Positions 8,777 through 18,111 of a stretch of 64,000 bases of DNA are shown piece after piece. Each line of letters opens with the position of its first letter. Positions within the stretch are counted from its first letter, which is position 1. The stretch spans positions 30,030-94,029 of the forward strand of contig NZ_JACXSI010000005.1 of NCBI RefSeq assembly GCF_014712675.1, given 5' to 3'. Origin of the DNA: Peribacillus faecalis (GTDB lineage: Bacteria > Bacillota > Bacilli > Bacillales > DSM-1321). The translations under genes were made by a program, and so were the position numbers. The notes under the pieces were generated by a model. That model was not told the DNA's origin, did not search any database, and was given only the letters and a program-made list of their open reading frames with translations.

Positions 8777-9922
8777 TTATCTGCAGCCGAACTGTCTCGC
8801 GATGACAAGTCTCTGGATTTCGGATGTACCTTCACCTATCTCAAGAAGCTTGACATCCCGCAAAAATCTCTCAACCTCGTATTCTCTCATATACCCGTAG
8901 CCACCGTGAATTTGTATCGCCTGATTGCATACTCGAAATGCCATTTCCGAAGCAAAAAGCTTTGCATAGGCGCTTTCTTTCGTAAATGGTTTCCCTTGAT
9001 CCTTCAGCCAGGCCGCTTTATAAACCATGTTTCGCGCTAATTCGATTTCCATCGCCATATCTGAAAGTTTAAATTGAATTGCCTGAAAAGATGATATTGT
9101 TTGACCAAACTGCTTTCTTGTTTTTGCGTACGCCAAAGCCCGTTCAAATGCTGCTTGGGCTAATCCGACAGCTAATGCTGCGATTGAAATTCTGCCCCCG
9201 TCTAATGTATAAAGAAATTGTTTAAAGCCCTTCTTGCTATCACCTAATATATTCTCTTTGGCCACCCGCACATCTTCAAGGACAATTTGTGTTGTATCCG
9301 ATGCGCGCACGCCCATTTTGTCATAGGGCGCTGTGATTGTCATACCTTTAGTGCCTGCCGGAATGATGAAAGCAGAAATAATATTTTTCCCTCTCTCATC
9401 CTTTCCAGTTACTGCTGTTACCGTAACTGTCTGCGCATAAGTTGCATTGGTGATCCAGCACTTCTCGCCATTAATAACATATTCATCATTTATCAAAACA
9501 GCAGTTGTTTGCGTGCCTCCAGCATCTGAACCGGCATTCGGCTCTGTCAGCCCGAAAGAAGCAATTGCTTTTCCGCTTGCCAGCGGGACTAAATATTTTT
9601 GCTTTTGCGCTTCTGTACCAAAATAAAAAATCGGACCGGCCCCGAGCGAAACAGCTGCAGCATAACTTAGGCCGGTACCTCCGCAAACCTTACCGATTTC
9701 CTCTACTGCGATTGCATAAGAAATCGTATCACCGTCAGAACCGCCATACTTTTCAGGAAAAGGAATGCCTAACAGACCGAGTTCGCCCATCTTCAAAAAA
9801 ACCTCATAAGGAAATTCAGCTTTACGGTCCCATTCGATCGCATAGGGCCGGATTTCCTTTTGCGCAAAATCCCGAACCATCTCTTTAATCAGCATTTGTT
9901 CTTTAGTCAATGAAAAGTCCAT
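8777..9922 (-). CDS. yngJ: Acyl-CoA dehydrogenase, probable isovaleryl/short-chain type (YngJ-like)
   Basis: FAD flavoenzyme that forms the alpha-beta double bond of an acyl-CoA, here most likely isovaleryl-CoA in leucine breakdown. The 381 residues carry the FAD/substrate segment FGLTEPNAGSDAGG, the dimer motif RKQFGQ, QIHGGYGYM and GEGTSEIQRLVIARQ, in which the usual catalytic glutamate is present. The ATG at 9922 has AAGGAGG 6 nt upstream. It is separated from the hydratase gene by 149 bp containing an inverted repeat. Electrons would go to ETF, whose genes are not here. Confidence 0.88.
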   Translation of the reverse strand: MDFSLTKEQMLIKEMVRDFAQKEIRPYAIEWDRKAEFPYEVFLKMGELGLLGIPFPEKYGGSDGDTISYAIAVEEIGKVCGGTGLSYAAAVSLGAGPIFYFGTEAQKQKYLVPLASGKAIASFGLTEPNAGSDAGGTQTTAVLINDEYVINGEKCWITNATYAQTVTVTAVTGKDERGKNIISAFIIPAGTKGMTITAPYDKMGVRASDTTQIVLEDVRVAKENILGDSKKGFKQFLYTLDGGRISIAALAVGLAQAAFERALAYAKTRKQFGQTISSFQAIQFKLSDMAMEIELARNMVYKAAWLKDQGKPFTKESAYAKLFASEMAFRVCNQAIQIHGGYGYMREYEVERFLRDVKLLEIGEGTSEIQRLVIARQFGCR

Positions 9923-10013
9923 CTTTCTCCTCCTTTCGATCAATTAGTGTATCGAAAAAAGACAATAGCTGTTCATTGTAAGCATATGAAGTTATCTGAC
10001 CGGGAATGACATT

Positions 10014-10481
10014 TTAATATGATTGCTTAGTTAAATAGTCGCGGGGAATTCCATATTGAAGAACATGATTGTACGTCGGATTAATGCTTTCGAAATGTAT
10101 ATAGATTGGAAATTCCAAAAACCACGGAAAATAACGAAAAAAAGTCTTATCTCCTTTTACAATCGCATGAAGCGCTTTATCCATCTCCCTTTTGAAAATC
10201 ATATAGCGCAGGCGCGTTTGATTTTCATCATATTCTCCTCCAGAAACATACACTCTCCCATAAAGCACATATTGTCCAACGTGGGGAATCCATTCAGCTA
10301 ATACTTCATCACGAAGCTTATTTATTTTGCCGTAATCATATTCATGACCAACTGTCACAAATATTTCACCGGTATTATCATCATGTGTCACAGTATATTT
10401 TCTGCCTTCTACAGGAGAACAAACCGTGGCCGGGGGTAAAATGGTTGTTTCAATCGGGTTTTTGGTCATATCGCTCATCAT
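10014..10481 (-). CDS. Staygreen (SGR) family protein, Mg-dechelatase homologue
   Basis: Plant SGR proteins remove Mg from chlorophyll a. This 155-residue protein shares their core pattern: YTVTHDDNTGE, RDEVLAEW, VYVSGG, then RLRYMIFKREM, KGDKTFFRYFP and IHFES..PTYNHV. The whole length is that domain, with no signal peptide. Non-photosynthetic bacteria including bacilli also carry such homologues, and their physiological substrate is not known to me. The ATG at 10481 (or the next codon) is chosen because AGGGAG lies 6 nt upstream. It stands alone between convergently placed unrelated genes. Confidence 0.8.
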   Translation of the reverse strand: MMSDMTKNPIETTILPPATVCSPVEGRKYTVTHDDNTGEIFVTVGHEYDYGKINKLRDEVLAEWIPHVGQYVLYGRVYVSGGEYDENQTRLRYMIFKREMDKALHAIVKGDKTFFRYFPWFLEFPIYIHFESINPTYNHVLQYGIPRDYLTKQSY

Positions 10482-10558
10482 ATCGCACTCCCTATTCAAA
10501 ATGGCATTTTAGTGCATCATATGACAATAGCCTTTGTTTGTGCTCAATATAAAGAAGC

Positions 10559-11074
10559 CTAGTTTGAATCCCCCATTTCAATATAATGATACATTTTCTT
10601 ATAATTGCTGGTATATTCTATATCTTGAAGCATCCATTTCCCTTCCCGGTAATACCATACAGAAACAATTTCTCCGAGTGACTTGTTCGGTATCACTCCT
10701 TGAACCCTTTGTACTCCTCTTATGCCTTTTCCCGCAGTAGTAATAATCGGTTTCAGCTGCACATAATCACTGACAATCAGTTGCTCCTCTTTTTGCAATC
10801 GTCCATTTTTATACAAGTCCATCTGCTCCAAAACTTTTTTACTCGCTTTTAAATCGATTATGTATACTTGATTGAGCACTTTTAATTTTGCCTTATAATC
10901 ATTCAATAATTGTCCGTTCGTTTCAACAAGCGGAGGAACAGACAGGTTTCTAGAAACGTGTTCTTCTCTTTCGACTCCTTCTGCTAATTCTATGTGATCA
11001 TTTGCATAAATTTTGCAATCGTCCATAACGAAAAACAAACCGGCAGCAAAAAGGATTGATACATATTTTTTCAT
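10559..11074 (-). CDS. Hypothetical secreted protein
   Basis: I do not recognise the family. The 171-residue product begins with a basic start and hydrophobic stretch typical of a Sec signal peptide, probably cleaved near residues 24-25 (YAND). The rest is a soluble mixed alpha/beta domain with no cysteines after the signal region. The end (VSVWYYREGKWMLQDIEYT) resembles an NTF2- or SnoaL-like strand pattern, but this is weak. The ATG has GAGGTG 6 nt upstream. Neighbours, an alsT-like symporter and the Staygreen gene, give no clue to function. Confidence 0.6.
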   Translation of the reverse strand: MKKYVSILFAAGLFFVMDDCKIYANDHIELAEGVEREEHVSRNLSVPPLVETNGQLLNDYKAKLKVLNQVYIIDLKASKKVLEQMDLYKNGRLQKEEQLIVSDYVQLKPIITTAGKGIRGVQRVQGVIPNKSLGEIVSVWYYREGKWMLQDIEYTSNYKKMYHYIEMGDSN

Positions 11075-11132
11075 GGTTCACACCTCAGCTTATGTATTTA
11101 ATATTCCTATCTTATCCATTTACAGCCAATAA

Positions 11133-11162
11133 AAAACCGGACAGAGTGATTTCTGCCCGGTT
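11133..11162 (-). terminator. Terminator of the alsT-like gene
   Basis: Stem AACCGGACAG / CTGCCCGGTT with one mismatch, located about 10 bp after the symporter stop codon. Confidence 0.7.
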
Positions 11163-11172
11163 GCATTATTAT

Positions 11173-12564
11173 TTACTGTTCATCCCAGCACTCCACACCG
11201 GATGCATCTTCCAATACATCGCGTGAGAATACAGGATCTTTCCCTTGCTTACGCTGTTCTTTATAATCCTTTAACGCTACAAGAACTACTTTATATAATA
11301 GGAAAATAGCGACTAAATTAATTAAAGCCATAACACCCATGAAGATATCTGCTAAAGTCCATACGACACCTAAGTTCGCAACAGCACCAAAAATGACCAT
11401 AGCAATTACAGCTACACGATAAACATAAAGAATCGTTTTGTTATCACGAATAAATTCAATGTTTGTTTCCCCGTAATAATAATTGCCGATAATTGAACTG
11501 AATGCAAATAAGAAAATAGCGATTGAAACAAATGTGCCGGCCCATGAACCAATGTGCTCACTTAAGGCCATTTGAGTCAAGTTAATGCCCTCCGCACCGC
11601 TGCTGGCTGCATCAGACAATAATATAATAAATGCAGTCGCGCTGCAGATTAAGATTGTATCTAAAAATACACCTAATGTTTGAATAAGTCCTTGTTTAAC
11701 AGGATGAGTAACTGCAGCAGTCGCTGCTGCATTCGGAGCGCTACCCATACCGGCTTCATTCGAAAATAAGCCTCGCTTTATACCAAAAAGGACAGCAGCA
11801 CCCATACCGCCTCCAAAAGCTTGTTCTAAACCGAAAGCATTTTTGAAAATCATCGCAATCACCGATGGAAGCTCTGTAATGTTCGTCACCATAACAACTA
11901 AGGCTAATATAAGATAGGCAACTGCCATAATTGGCACAATGATTTGCACAACGTGCGCTATTCGCTTAACACCGCCAAAGATGACAATCGCTGTTAATAC
12001 AGCCAAAATGATGCCGACTGTTAACGTATTCAATCCGAATGAATTTTCCAGCGCCATCGCAATTGTATTACTTTGTACGGAGTTAAAAATTAAACCGAAG
12101 CTTAAAGTAATAGTTATCGCAAATGTAATCCCCATCCAACGGCTTTTTAAACCTTTTAACATGTAATACGCTGGACCGCCTCTGAAGCCATCGCGATCCT
12201 TCACTTTATATATTTGCGCCAATGTACTCTCGATAAAACTTGAAGCTCCTCCGATAAAGGCGATAAGCCACATCCAAAATACAGCTCCCGGTCCTCCTAG
12301 AGTAATCGCAGTTGCTACACCGGCTAAATTTCCGGTTCCAACTCGTGAAGCGGCACTAATACAGAAAGCTTGGAAAGAAGAGAGTCCCTTTTTTCCGTCA
12401 GAAGATACCATTGCTTTATCTGTAAGCAATCTAATCATTTCCCCAAAATAACGAAATTGTATAAACTTTGTTTTAAAACTGAAAAGCAGACCAAGAATAA
12501 GTAATACTGCAATCAGTATGTACGACCAGATAATATCATTTAATCCATTTAAAAAATCTAACAA
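11173..12564 (-). CDS. Alanine/glycine:cation symporter (AGCS family, AlsT-like)
   Basis: Sodium- or proton-coupled amino-acid uptake carrier of the inner membrane (AGCS/DAACS type). It has about ten hydrophobic segments and the family blocks GTGNLAGVATAI, GGPGAVFWMWL, RGLFSNEAGMGSAPNAAA and the RDGFRGGPAYYM loop. The start is taken as TTG at 12564 because GGAGG lies 7 nt upstream; an in-frame TTG at 12597 has no ribosome site. In B. subtilis alsT also follows parEC, which supports the call. Single gene with its own terminator. Confidence 0.9.
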   Translation of the reverse strand: MLDFLNGLNDIIWSYILIAVLLILGLLFSFKTKFIQFRYFGEMIRLLTDKAMVSSDGKKGLSSFQAFCISAASRVGTGNLAGVATAITLGGPGAVFWMWLIAFIGGASSFIESTLAQIYKVKDRDGFRGGPAYYMLKGLKSRWMGITFAITITLSFGLIFNSVQSNTIAMALENSFGLNTLTVGIILAVLTAIVIFGGVKRIAHVVQIIVPIMAVAYLILALVVMVTNITELPSVIAMIFKNAFGLEQAFGGGMGAAVLFGIKRGLFSNEAGMGSAPNAAATAAVTHPVKQGLIQTLGVFLDTILICSATAFIILLSDAASSGAEGINLTQMALSEHIGSWAGTFVSIAIFLFAFSSIIGNYYYGETNIEFIRDNKTILYVYRVAVIAMVIFGAVANLGVVWTLADIFMGVMALINLVAIFLLYKVVLVALKDYKEQRKQGKDPVFSRDVLEDASGVECWDEQ

Positions 12565-12734
12565 ATTACGTCCTCCATTTCCCAAAATTATACGCAATTT
12601 TTATTTCAGTATAACAATATATACACCTTAATAATCTATCATTGGTTTATAAGTTTAATCAATGTTTAAATTATGGAATCCGTTGCACTAATGGTTTTAG
12701 CTTTCCCAATGTTACACTTTTTTAAAAAGGATAA

Positions 12735-12774
12735 AAAGCCGTTTTCCGGCTCATATTAACCGGAAAACGGCTTT
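12735..12774 (-). terminator. Terminator of the parE-parC operon
   Basis: Perfect 15-bp inverted repeat AAAGCCGTTTTCCGG / CCGGAAAACGGCTTT directly after the parC stop codon. Confidence 0.9.
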
Positions 12775-12784
12775 AGTTTAAAAA

Positions 12785-15232
12785 TTACTCACTTTTATCT
12801 TCGTCTGCATCTTTTGTCGGCAGTTTCAGCATGCTCGTTACATTTCCTACTTCAGCAACATCAATGATGAACGACCCGTTTGAATATCGATCGGAATAGC
12901 TTAAAGACTCTATTGAAATCGGCTCTTCCAATCCACGATCTGTTAATAAAAGAATCTCGTCCTTATTAGTAGAAACACTCATACCTGTTACACGATGAGG
13001 ATTATTTTTCAACTCACGCAACATAACTACCCCACGTTTTGCCCGCGAAGTCTTTTCAAATTCCTTCAATTTCATCTTTTTCATAGCGCCACGTTGAGTA
13101 GCGAGAACAATAACATCATTTTGCGGATCACGAATTATATCACCATATACAATTTCGTCTCCGTCTTTCAAATTAATGCCTTTAACTCCGGCAGCCCGAA
13201 TGCCGACCACATTGATTTCTTCTTCATTAAACCATAGGCCATAGCCGTATTTCGTAGCTATGAAGACATCTTGCGTACCATCGGTAACATGAACTGCCAA
13301 TAACTCATCATCGCCTTTTAAATTAATGGCCACCAGCGGTTTAGAATATCGCTGCGCCTGATAATGAGATAACTCTGTTTTCTTAGTCATGCCATTTCGA
13401 GTAATGAATAATAAATAATCTGTTGTATTGAAATCTTTTACTGTAATGGCTTTTATAATCGTTTCATCACGTTCAGTCGGTACGATACTTGCGATGTGCT
13501 GTCCGATTTCTTTCCAGCGGATGTCCGGAAGCTGATGAACCGGGCAATAAATGTAGTTGCCTTTGTTCGTAAACAGCAACAGATTATCAGTCGTATTGAC
13601 CTCTTCCTGATAGAGCAGAAGATCGGTTTCTTTCATGCCAAAATCCTGACCGCCGGAAGCAGCGTAGGAACGCGGTGAAGTCCGTTTTACGTATCCTTCC
13701 TTCGTAACTGTTACAATAACGTCTTCACTAGCGACAAGCACTTCCAGATTGATTTTAATTTCTTCGATTTCTTCTTCAATTTTAGAAAGTCGCTCGTCAT
13801 TATATTGCTTTTTAACGGATTTTAGTTCTTTCTTGATGATGGAAAGCAATTTCTTTTCGCTTTCCAAAATTGATAATAATTCCTCAATTTTATCCTTCAA
13901 TTCCGCTTGTTCCTGCTGCAGAGCTGTTATATCGGTGTTTGTCAGACGATATAATTGCAAGGAAACAATCGCTTCAGCTTGCGCTTCTGAAAAGGCGAAT
14001 TTCCCCATCAAATTATTCTTCGCATCACGTTTATCGACAGAAGCACGAATTGTCGCGATTACTTCATCCAAAATAGAAAGAGCCTTCATAAGACCTTCTA
14101 CAATGTGCTCACGGTCTCTCGCCTTCTGCAGCTCATATTTGGAACGGTTCGTAACAACTTCTTTTCTATGCTCTATGTACGCATCGAGTAAAGCTCTGAT
14201 GCCCATTAGCTTCGGGCGTTTTTCATGAATCGCTACCATATTGAAGTTGTATGGCACCTGTAAATCCGTATTTTTGTATAAATAATGAAGTACCCCTTGG
14301 GGATCAGCGTCTTTTTTTAGTTCAATGACGATTCGCAAGCCCGTACGATCTGTTTCATCACGCACTTCTGAGATGCCTTCTACTTTTCGGTCAAGGCGAA
14401 GTTCATCAATTCTTTTTACTAAATTCGCTTTATTGACTTCATACGGAATTTCAGTCACAATGATTTGCTGTTTGCCGCCACGGATCGTTTCAACTTCCGC
14501 TTTGCCTCGAATAATGATTTTTCCTTTGCCTGTTTCATAAGCCTTCTTGATACCGTCTACCCCTTGAATGATTCCACCGGTAGGGAAATCCGGACCTTTT
14601 ATGACAGTCATTAGCTCGTCCACTGTACATTGCGGATTGTCTATTCTCATAACCGTAGCATCGATTACCTCACCAAGCTGATGAGGCGGTATTTCAGTAG
14701 CATAACCGGCCGAGATCCCTGTTGAACCGTTAACAAGCAAAGCAGGGAACATCGCCGGCAATACAACAGGTTCTTCTTCTGTATCATCGAAGTTCGGAAT
14801 GAATTCTACTGTATTTTTATCGATATCTTTTAAAAGTTCGCTTGCAATTGCAGCAAGGCGCGCTTCTGTGTAACGCATCGCAGCCGGCGGATCGCCGTCG
14901 ATGCTTCCGTTGTTGCCATGCATTTCTACAAGTACTTTTCTCAATTTCCATGTTTGGCTCATCCGCACCATCGCATCATAAACAGATGAATCGCCATGCG
15001 GATGATAATTACCAATTACATTACCGACTGTTTTAGCCGATTTACGGAACGGTTTTTCGCTCGTGTTTCCTTCTGTGTGCATCGCGAATAAAATACGGCG
15101 CTGTACCGGCTTTAAGCCGTCACGGGCATCGGGCAGAGCACGATCCTGAATGATATATTTACTGTAGCGCCCAAAACGGTCGCCAATGACTTCTTCTAGA
15201 GGCAGGTCGCGAAACTTTTCTTGAGCTGACAT
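12785..15232 (-). CDS. parC: DNA topoisomerase IV subunit A
   Basis: Breakage-and-rejoining subunit of topoisomerase IV, which decatenates daughter chromosomes with ParE. The 815 residues start with the winged-helix/tower domain. The active-site tyrosine lies in AAMRYTEARL and the quinolone-resistance region in HPHGDSSVYDAM. The C-terminal beta-pinwheel repeats follow (KRTSPRSYAASGG, KKTELSHY and others). Length agrees with B. subtilis ParC. The ATG has AGGAAGGTG 9 nt upstream and follows parE by 3 bp, so the two form one operon with a shared SOS-type box upstream. Confidence 0.98.
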   Translation of the reverse strand: MSAQEKFRDLPLEEVIGDRFGRYSKYIIQDRALPDARDGLKPVQRRILFAMHTEGNTSEKPFRKSAKTVGNVIGNYHPHGDSSVYDAMVRMSQTWKLRKVLVEMHGNNGSIDGDPPAAMRYTEARLAAIASELLKDIDKNTVEFIPNFDDTEEEPVVLPAMFPALLVNGSTGISAGYATEIPPHQLGEVIDATVMRIDNPQCTVDELMTVIKGPDFPTGGIIQGVDGIKKAYETGKGKIIIRGKAEVETIRGGKQQIIVTEIPYEVNKANLVKRIDELRLDRKVEGISEVRDETDRTGLRIVIELKKDADPQGVLHYLYKNTDLQVPYNFNMVAIHEKRPKLMGIRALLDAYIEHRKEVVTNRSKYELQKARDREHIVEGLMKALSILDEVIATIRASVDKRDAKNNLMGKFAFSEAQAEAIVSLQLYRLTNTDITALQQEQAELKDKIEELLSILESEKKLLSIIKKELKSVKKQYNDERLSKIEEEIEEIKINLEVLVASEDVIVTVTKEGYVKRTSPRSYAASGGQDFGMKETDLLLYQEEVNTTDNLLLFTNKGNYIYCPVHQLPDIRWKEIGQHIASIVPTERDETIIKAITVKDFNTTDYLLFITRNGMTKKTELSHYQAQRYSKPLVAINLKGDDELLAVHVTDGTQDVFIATKYGYGLWFNEEEINVVGIRAAGVKGINLKDGDEIVYGDIIRDPQNDVIVLATQRGAMKKMKLKEFEKTSRAKRGVVMLRELKNNPHRVTGMSVSTNKDEILLLTDRGLEEPISIESLSYSDRYSNGSFIIDVAEVGNVTSMLKLPTKDADEDKSE

Positions 15233-15235
15233 ATT

Positions 15236-17212
15236 TTACACACCTTCCTCTGTAATAATCATATTTGCATTATCTAAAATATTCGCATCGTCTTCCAAAC
15301 CGAATGCGACGTTGGATTCAATCCATTTTCTTCGCGGTTCAACCTTATCGCCCATCAAGGTTGTAACTCGTCTTTCCGCTCTTGCCGCATCATCAATCAA
15401 TACGCGGATCAATGTTCTAGTTTCAGGATTCATCGTTGTTTCCCATAGCTGGTCGGCATTCATCTCTCCAAGACCTTTATAGCGTTGAAGAATATAACCT
15501 TTACCGACTTTAGCAGTCACTGATTTCAATTCATCGTCATTCCATGCATATTCAATGATTTCTTTCTTGCCAGTTCCCTTGCTCACTTTATATAAAGGCG
15601 GAAGCGCGATAAATATTTTGCCGTTCTCAATCAGCGGCTTCATGTAGCGATAGAAGAATGTCAACAGAAGTACTTGAATGTGGGCTCCATCGGTATCGGC
15701 ATCGGTCATAATGACAACTTTGTCATAGTTGATATCTTCAATATTGAATTCAGGCCCGACTCCCCCGCCGATTGCATGAATAATTGTATTAATTTCTTCG
15801 TTTTTAAAGATATCTTGCAGCTTCGCTTTTTCCGTATTGATTACTTTACCTCTTAACGGAAGAACAGCCTGGAAACGTCTGTCACGACCTTGCTTGGCAG
15901 AACCGCCGGCAGAATCACCCTCTACAAGGTACAATTCATTTTTTTGCGGATTGCGCGACTGCGCAGGCGTTAGCTTACCAGAAAGGATTGTTTCGCCTTT
16001 TTTACGTTTTTTTCCGGTTCTGGCTTCTTCACGCGCTTTTCGGGCTGCTTCTCTTGCCTGGAACGCTTTAATGGACTTGCGAATTAGCAGATTAGCCGTT
16101 TCAGGATTTTCCTGCAAGAAGTAAGCCAAATGCTGTGAAACAACGCTGTCAACACTTGATCGGGCACTGCTTGTACCAAGCTTCCCTTTTGTTTGCCCTT
16201 CGAATTGCAACAGCTCTTCGGGAACACGCACAGAAATAATCGCTGCCAAACCTTCACGAATATCTGTTCCTTCAAGATTCTTATCTTTTTCCTTCAGTAA
16301 ACCGGCTTTACGGGCATATTCGTTAAAAACACGAGTCATTGCTGTTTTCGTGCCAACTTCATGCGTACCGCCGTCTTTCGTCCGGACATTGTTGACAAAG
16401 CTCAAAATATTTTCTGAATAGCCGTCATTAAATTGAAAAGCGAAATCAATCTCAATGCCGTTTTCTTTTCCTTCAAATGAAACAACCTCATGCAAAGCAT
16501 CGCGTTCTTCATTCAAGTATTGAACGAAGGCTTGAAGGCCGTTTTCATAGTAAAAAGTTTCTTGGCTATCGTTCCGGTCATCGATCAATTCGATTTTCAT
16601 TCCTTTTAAAAGGAATGCTGATTCCCTCAATCGCTCGCAAAGCGTTTCAAAGTTAAAAATCGTAGTCGAGAAAATTGTCTTATCCGGCTTGAAATGAATC
16701 GTTGTACCCGTCCCATTCGTTTTGCCTTTTTTCTCTAAAGTCGTTTCCGGCTTTCCTCCTTTATGAAAACGCTGCTCATAAATATAGCCATCTCTTTTAA
16801 TGGTTACAACAAGCCATTCCGACAATGCGTTTACAACTGATGCACCAACCCCGTGCAAGCCGCCGCTCGTCTTATAGCCGCCTTGACCAAATTTCCCGCC
16901 GGCATGCAGCACCGTCAAAATGATTTCAGGTGTCGGTTTCCCCAGTTTATGTATACCGGTCGGCATTCCTCGCCCTTTATCGGAGACACTAACGCTATTA
17001 TCTTTATGAATTTTGACTATTATATGATCACCGTAACCGGCTAACGCCTCGTCGACAGAATTATCCACTATTTCATATACTAAGTGATGAAGACCTCTCG
17101 CATCGGTGCTTCCGATGTACATACCCGGTCTTTTACGAACTGCCTCCAGTCCTTCGAGAACGTGAATCGCATCATCATTGTATTCTACTTTTTTTAAATT
17201 GCTATTAGCCAC
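15236..17212 (-). CDS. parE: DNA topoisomerase IV subunit B
   Basis: ATPase subunit of topoisomerase IV. The N-terminal GHKL domain shows DNSVDEALAG, DKGRGMPTG and the lid GGLHGVGASVVNAL; the TOPRIM domain shows EGDSAGGSAKQGRDR and MTDADTDGAHI, which bind Mg. It is close to full length for the family. The start is taken as GTG at 17212, with AAGGAGA 6 nt upstream; an ATG two codons earlier directly abuts that site. A LexA-type box about 125 bp upstream suggests SOS control, as reported for B. subtilis parEC. Confidence 0.97.
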   Translation of the reverse strand: MANSNLKKVEYNDDAIHVLEGLEAVRKRPGMYIGSTDARGLHHLVYEIVDNSVDEALAGYGDHIIVKIHKDNSVSVSDKGRGMPTGIHKLGKPTPEIILTVLHAGGKFGQGGYKTSGGLHGVGASVVNALSEWLVVTIKRDGYIYEQRFHKGGKPETTLEKKGKTNGTGTTIHFKPDKTIFSTTIFNFETLCERLRESAFLLKGMKIELIDDRNDSQETFYYENGLQAFVQYLNEERDALHEVVSFEGKENGIEIDFAFQFNDGYSENILSFVNNVRTKDGGTHEVGTKTAMTRVFNEYARKAGLLKEKDKNLEGTDIREGLAAIISVRVPEELLQFEGQTKGKLGTSSARSSVDSVVSQHLAYFLQENPETANLLIRKSIKAFQAREAARKAREEARTGKKRKKGETILSGKLTPAQSRNPQKNELYLVEGDSAGGSAKQGRDRRFQAVLPLRGKVINTEKAKLQDIFKNEEINTIIHAIGGGVGPEFNIEDINYDKVVIMTDADTDGAHIQVLLLTFFYRYMKPLIENGKIFIALPPLYKVSKGTGKKEIIEYAWNDDELKSVTAKVGKGYILQRYKGLGEMNADQLWETTMNPETRTLIRVLIDDAARAERRVTTLMGDKVEPRRKWIESNVAFGLEDDANILDNANMIITEEGV

Positions 17213-17337
17213 TAACATTCTCCTTCCAACAGCTTACCTTCTTCATACGTGCTCTTATCACTAAATAAAGCAGGCAACTTCCCTTATCCGCTTTTTACTT
17301 AATTTTTATTATGTACAACCATTATTATAACATAAAA

Positions 17338-17351
17338 AGAACATTCGTTCG
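17338..17351. promoter_or_regulatory. LexA (SOS) box upstream of parE
   Basis: AGAACATTCGTTCG matches the Bacillus SOS consensus CGAAC-RNRY-GTTCG in all four GAAC/GTTC core bases and in 12 of 14 positions overall. It lies about 125 bp upstream of parE in the 319-bp gap to yneT. Apart from this box and the yneT terminator nothing else was recognised in the gap. Confidence 0.6.
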
Positions 17352-17505
17352 CACGTGCGGTGATATGTAATTCTACGAAGGTGATTGTAACGTTTATTTA
17401 TTTTTTCGCAACTACTGTTATGATAAGCTTTCAAATTTGTTCGCTACAAGTGATATTATCATAAAAAATGAGATATTCTCATAAATTTTATAAAACAGAT
17501 AAGAA

Positions 17506-17527
17506 AAAGGAGCAGATTTGCTCCTTT
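17506..17527 (-). terminator. Terminator of yneT
   Basis: AAAGGAGCA and TGCTCCTTT form a perfect 9-bp stem with a 4-nt loop just past the yneT stop codon. Confidence 0.8.
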
Positions 17528-17531
17528 CCTA

Positions 17532-17951
17532 CTACATATTTTTCGTTAAAGCATGCTCTACTTTAATACAACGGTCCATAATGACAGTATAACCTTTTTC
17601 TTTCAAAAATTCATATACTTCTTCATTAATTATGCCAGATTGTGCCCAAAAAACCGGACAATCGATTTGAATGAACTCCTCAGCTACCGGCAATAAATCT
17701 TCTGCCCTGCGGAAAACATTAACAATATCGACCGAACCTTCAATCTCCCTCAAAGAAGCAACAGCAGGAACCCCAAGTGCTTCTTTAATTCTCGGATTTA
17801 CCGGGATAATTTCGTAACCATTGTCCATCATAGCTTTTGACACCATGTTTGAAGTTCGATCCGGTTTATCAGATAAGCCGACAACAGCAATGCGCTTCGC
17901 CTGCTTCAGTAATTCCCCCAGTTGTTCTCTTGTTGGATTTTCAATTGTCAT
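17532..17951 (-). CDS. yneT: CoA-binding domain protein YneT
   Basis: Small CoA-binding (Rossmann-type) protein of the YccU/YneT family; its cellular role is not established. The 139 residues are a single domain with the nucleotide-binding start RIAVVGLSDKPDRTS and the conserved IIPVNPRI and FWAQSGI segments. It lies between parE and plsY as in B. subtilis, divergent from plsY. The ATG has AAAGGAGG upstream. Confidence 0.92.
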   Translation of the reverse strand: MTIENPTREQLGELLKQAKRIAVVGLSDKPDRTSNMVSKAMMDNGYEIIPVNPRIKEALGVPAVASLREIEGSVDIVNVFRRAEDLLPVAEEFIQIDCPVFWAQSGIINEEVYEFLKEKGYTVIMDRCIKVEHALTKNM

Positions 17952-18111
17952 ACCACGTGGACCTCCTTTTAATCGCTAATTATATACATTAATAGCATAT
18001 CGCATACAAGTTGTAAAACCCGACTTTAGCTGATATTATGACTTTTGGTCATGGTATTTTCAAATTATCATGATAAAATGTATACATGAATAAAAGAAAG
18101 GGCTTTATATT

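Noticed and set aside
13749-14228. 159-residue plus-strand frame inside parC
   Set aside because: Serine-rich shadow of the ParC coiled-coil coding strand; no ribosome site and no independent support.
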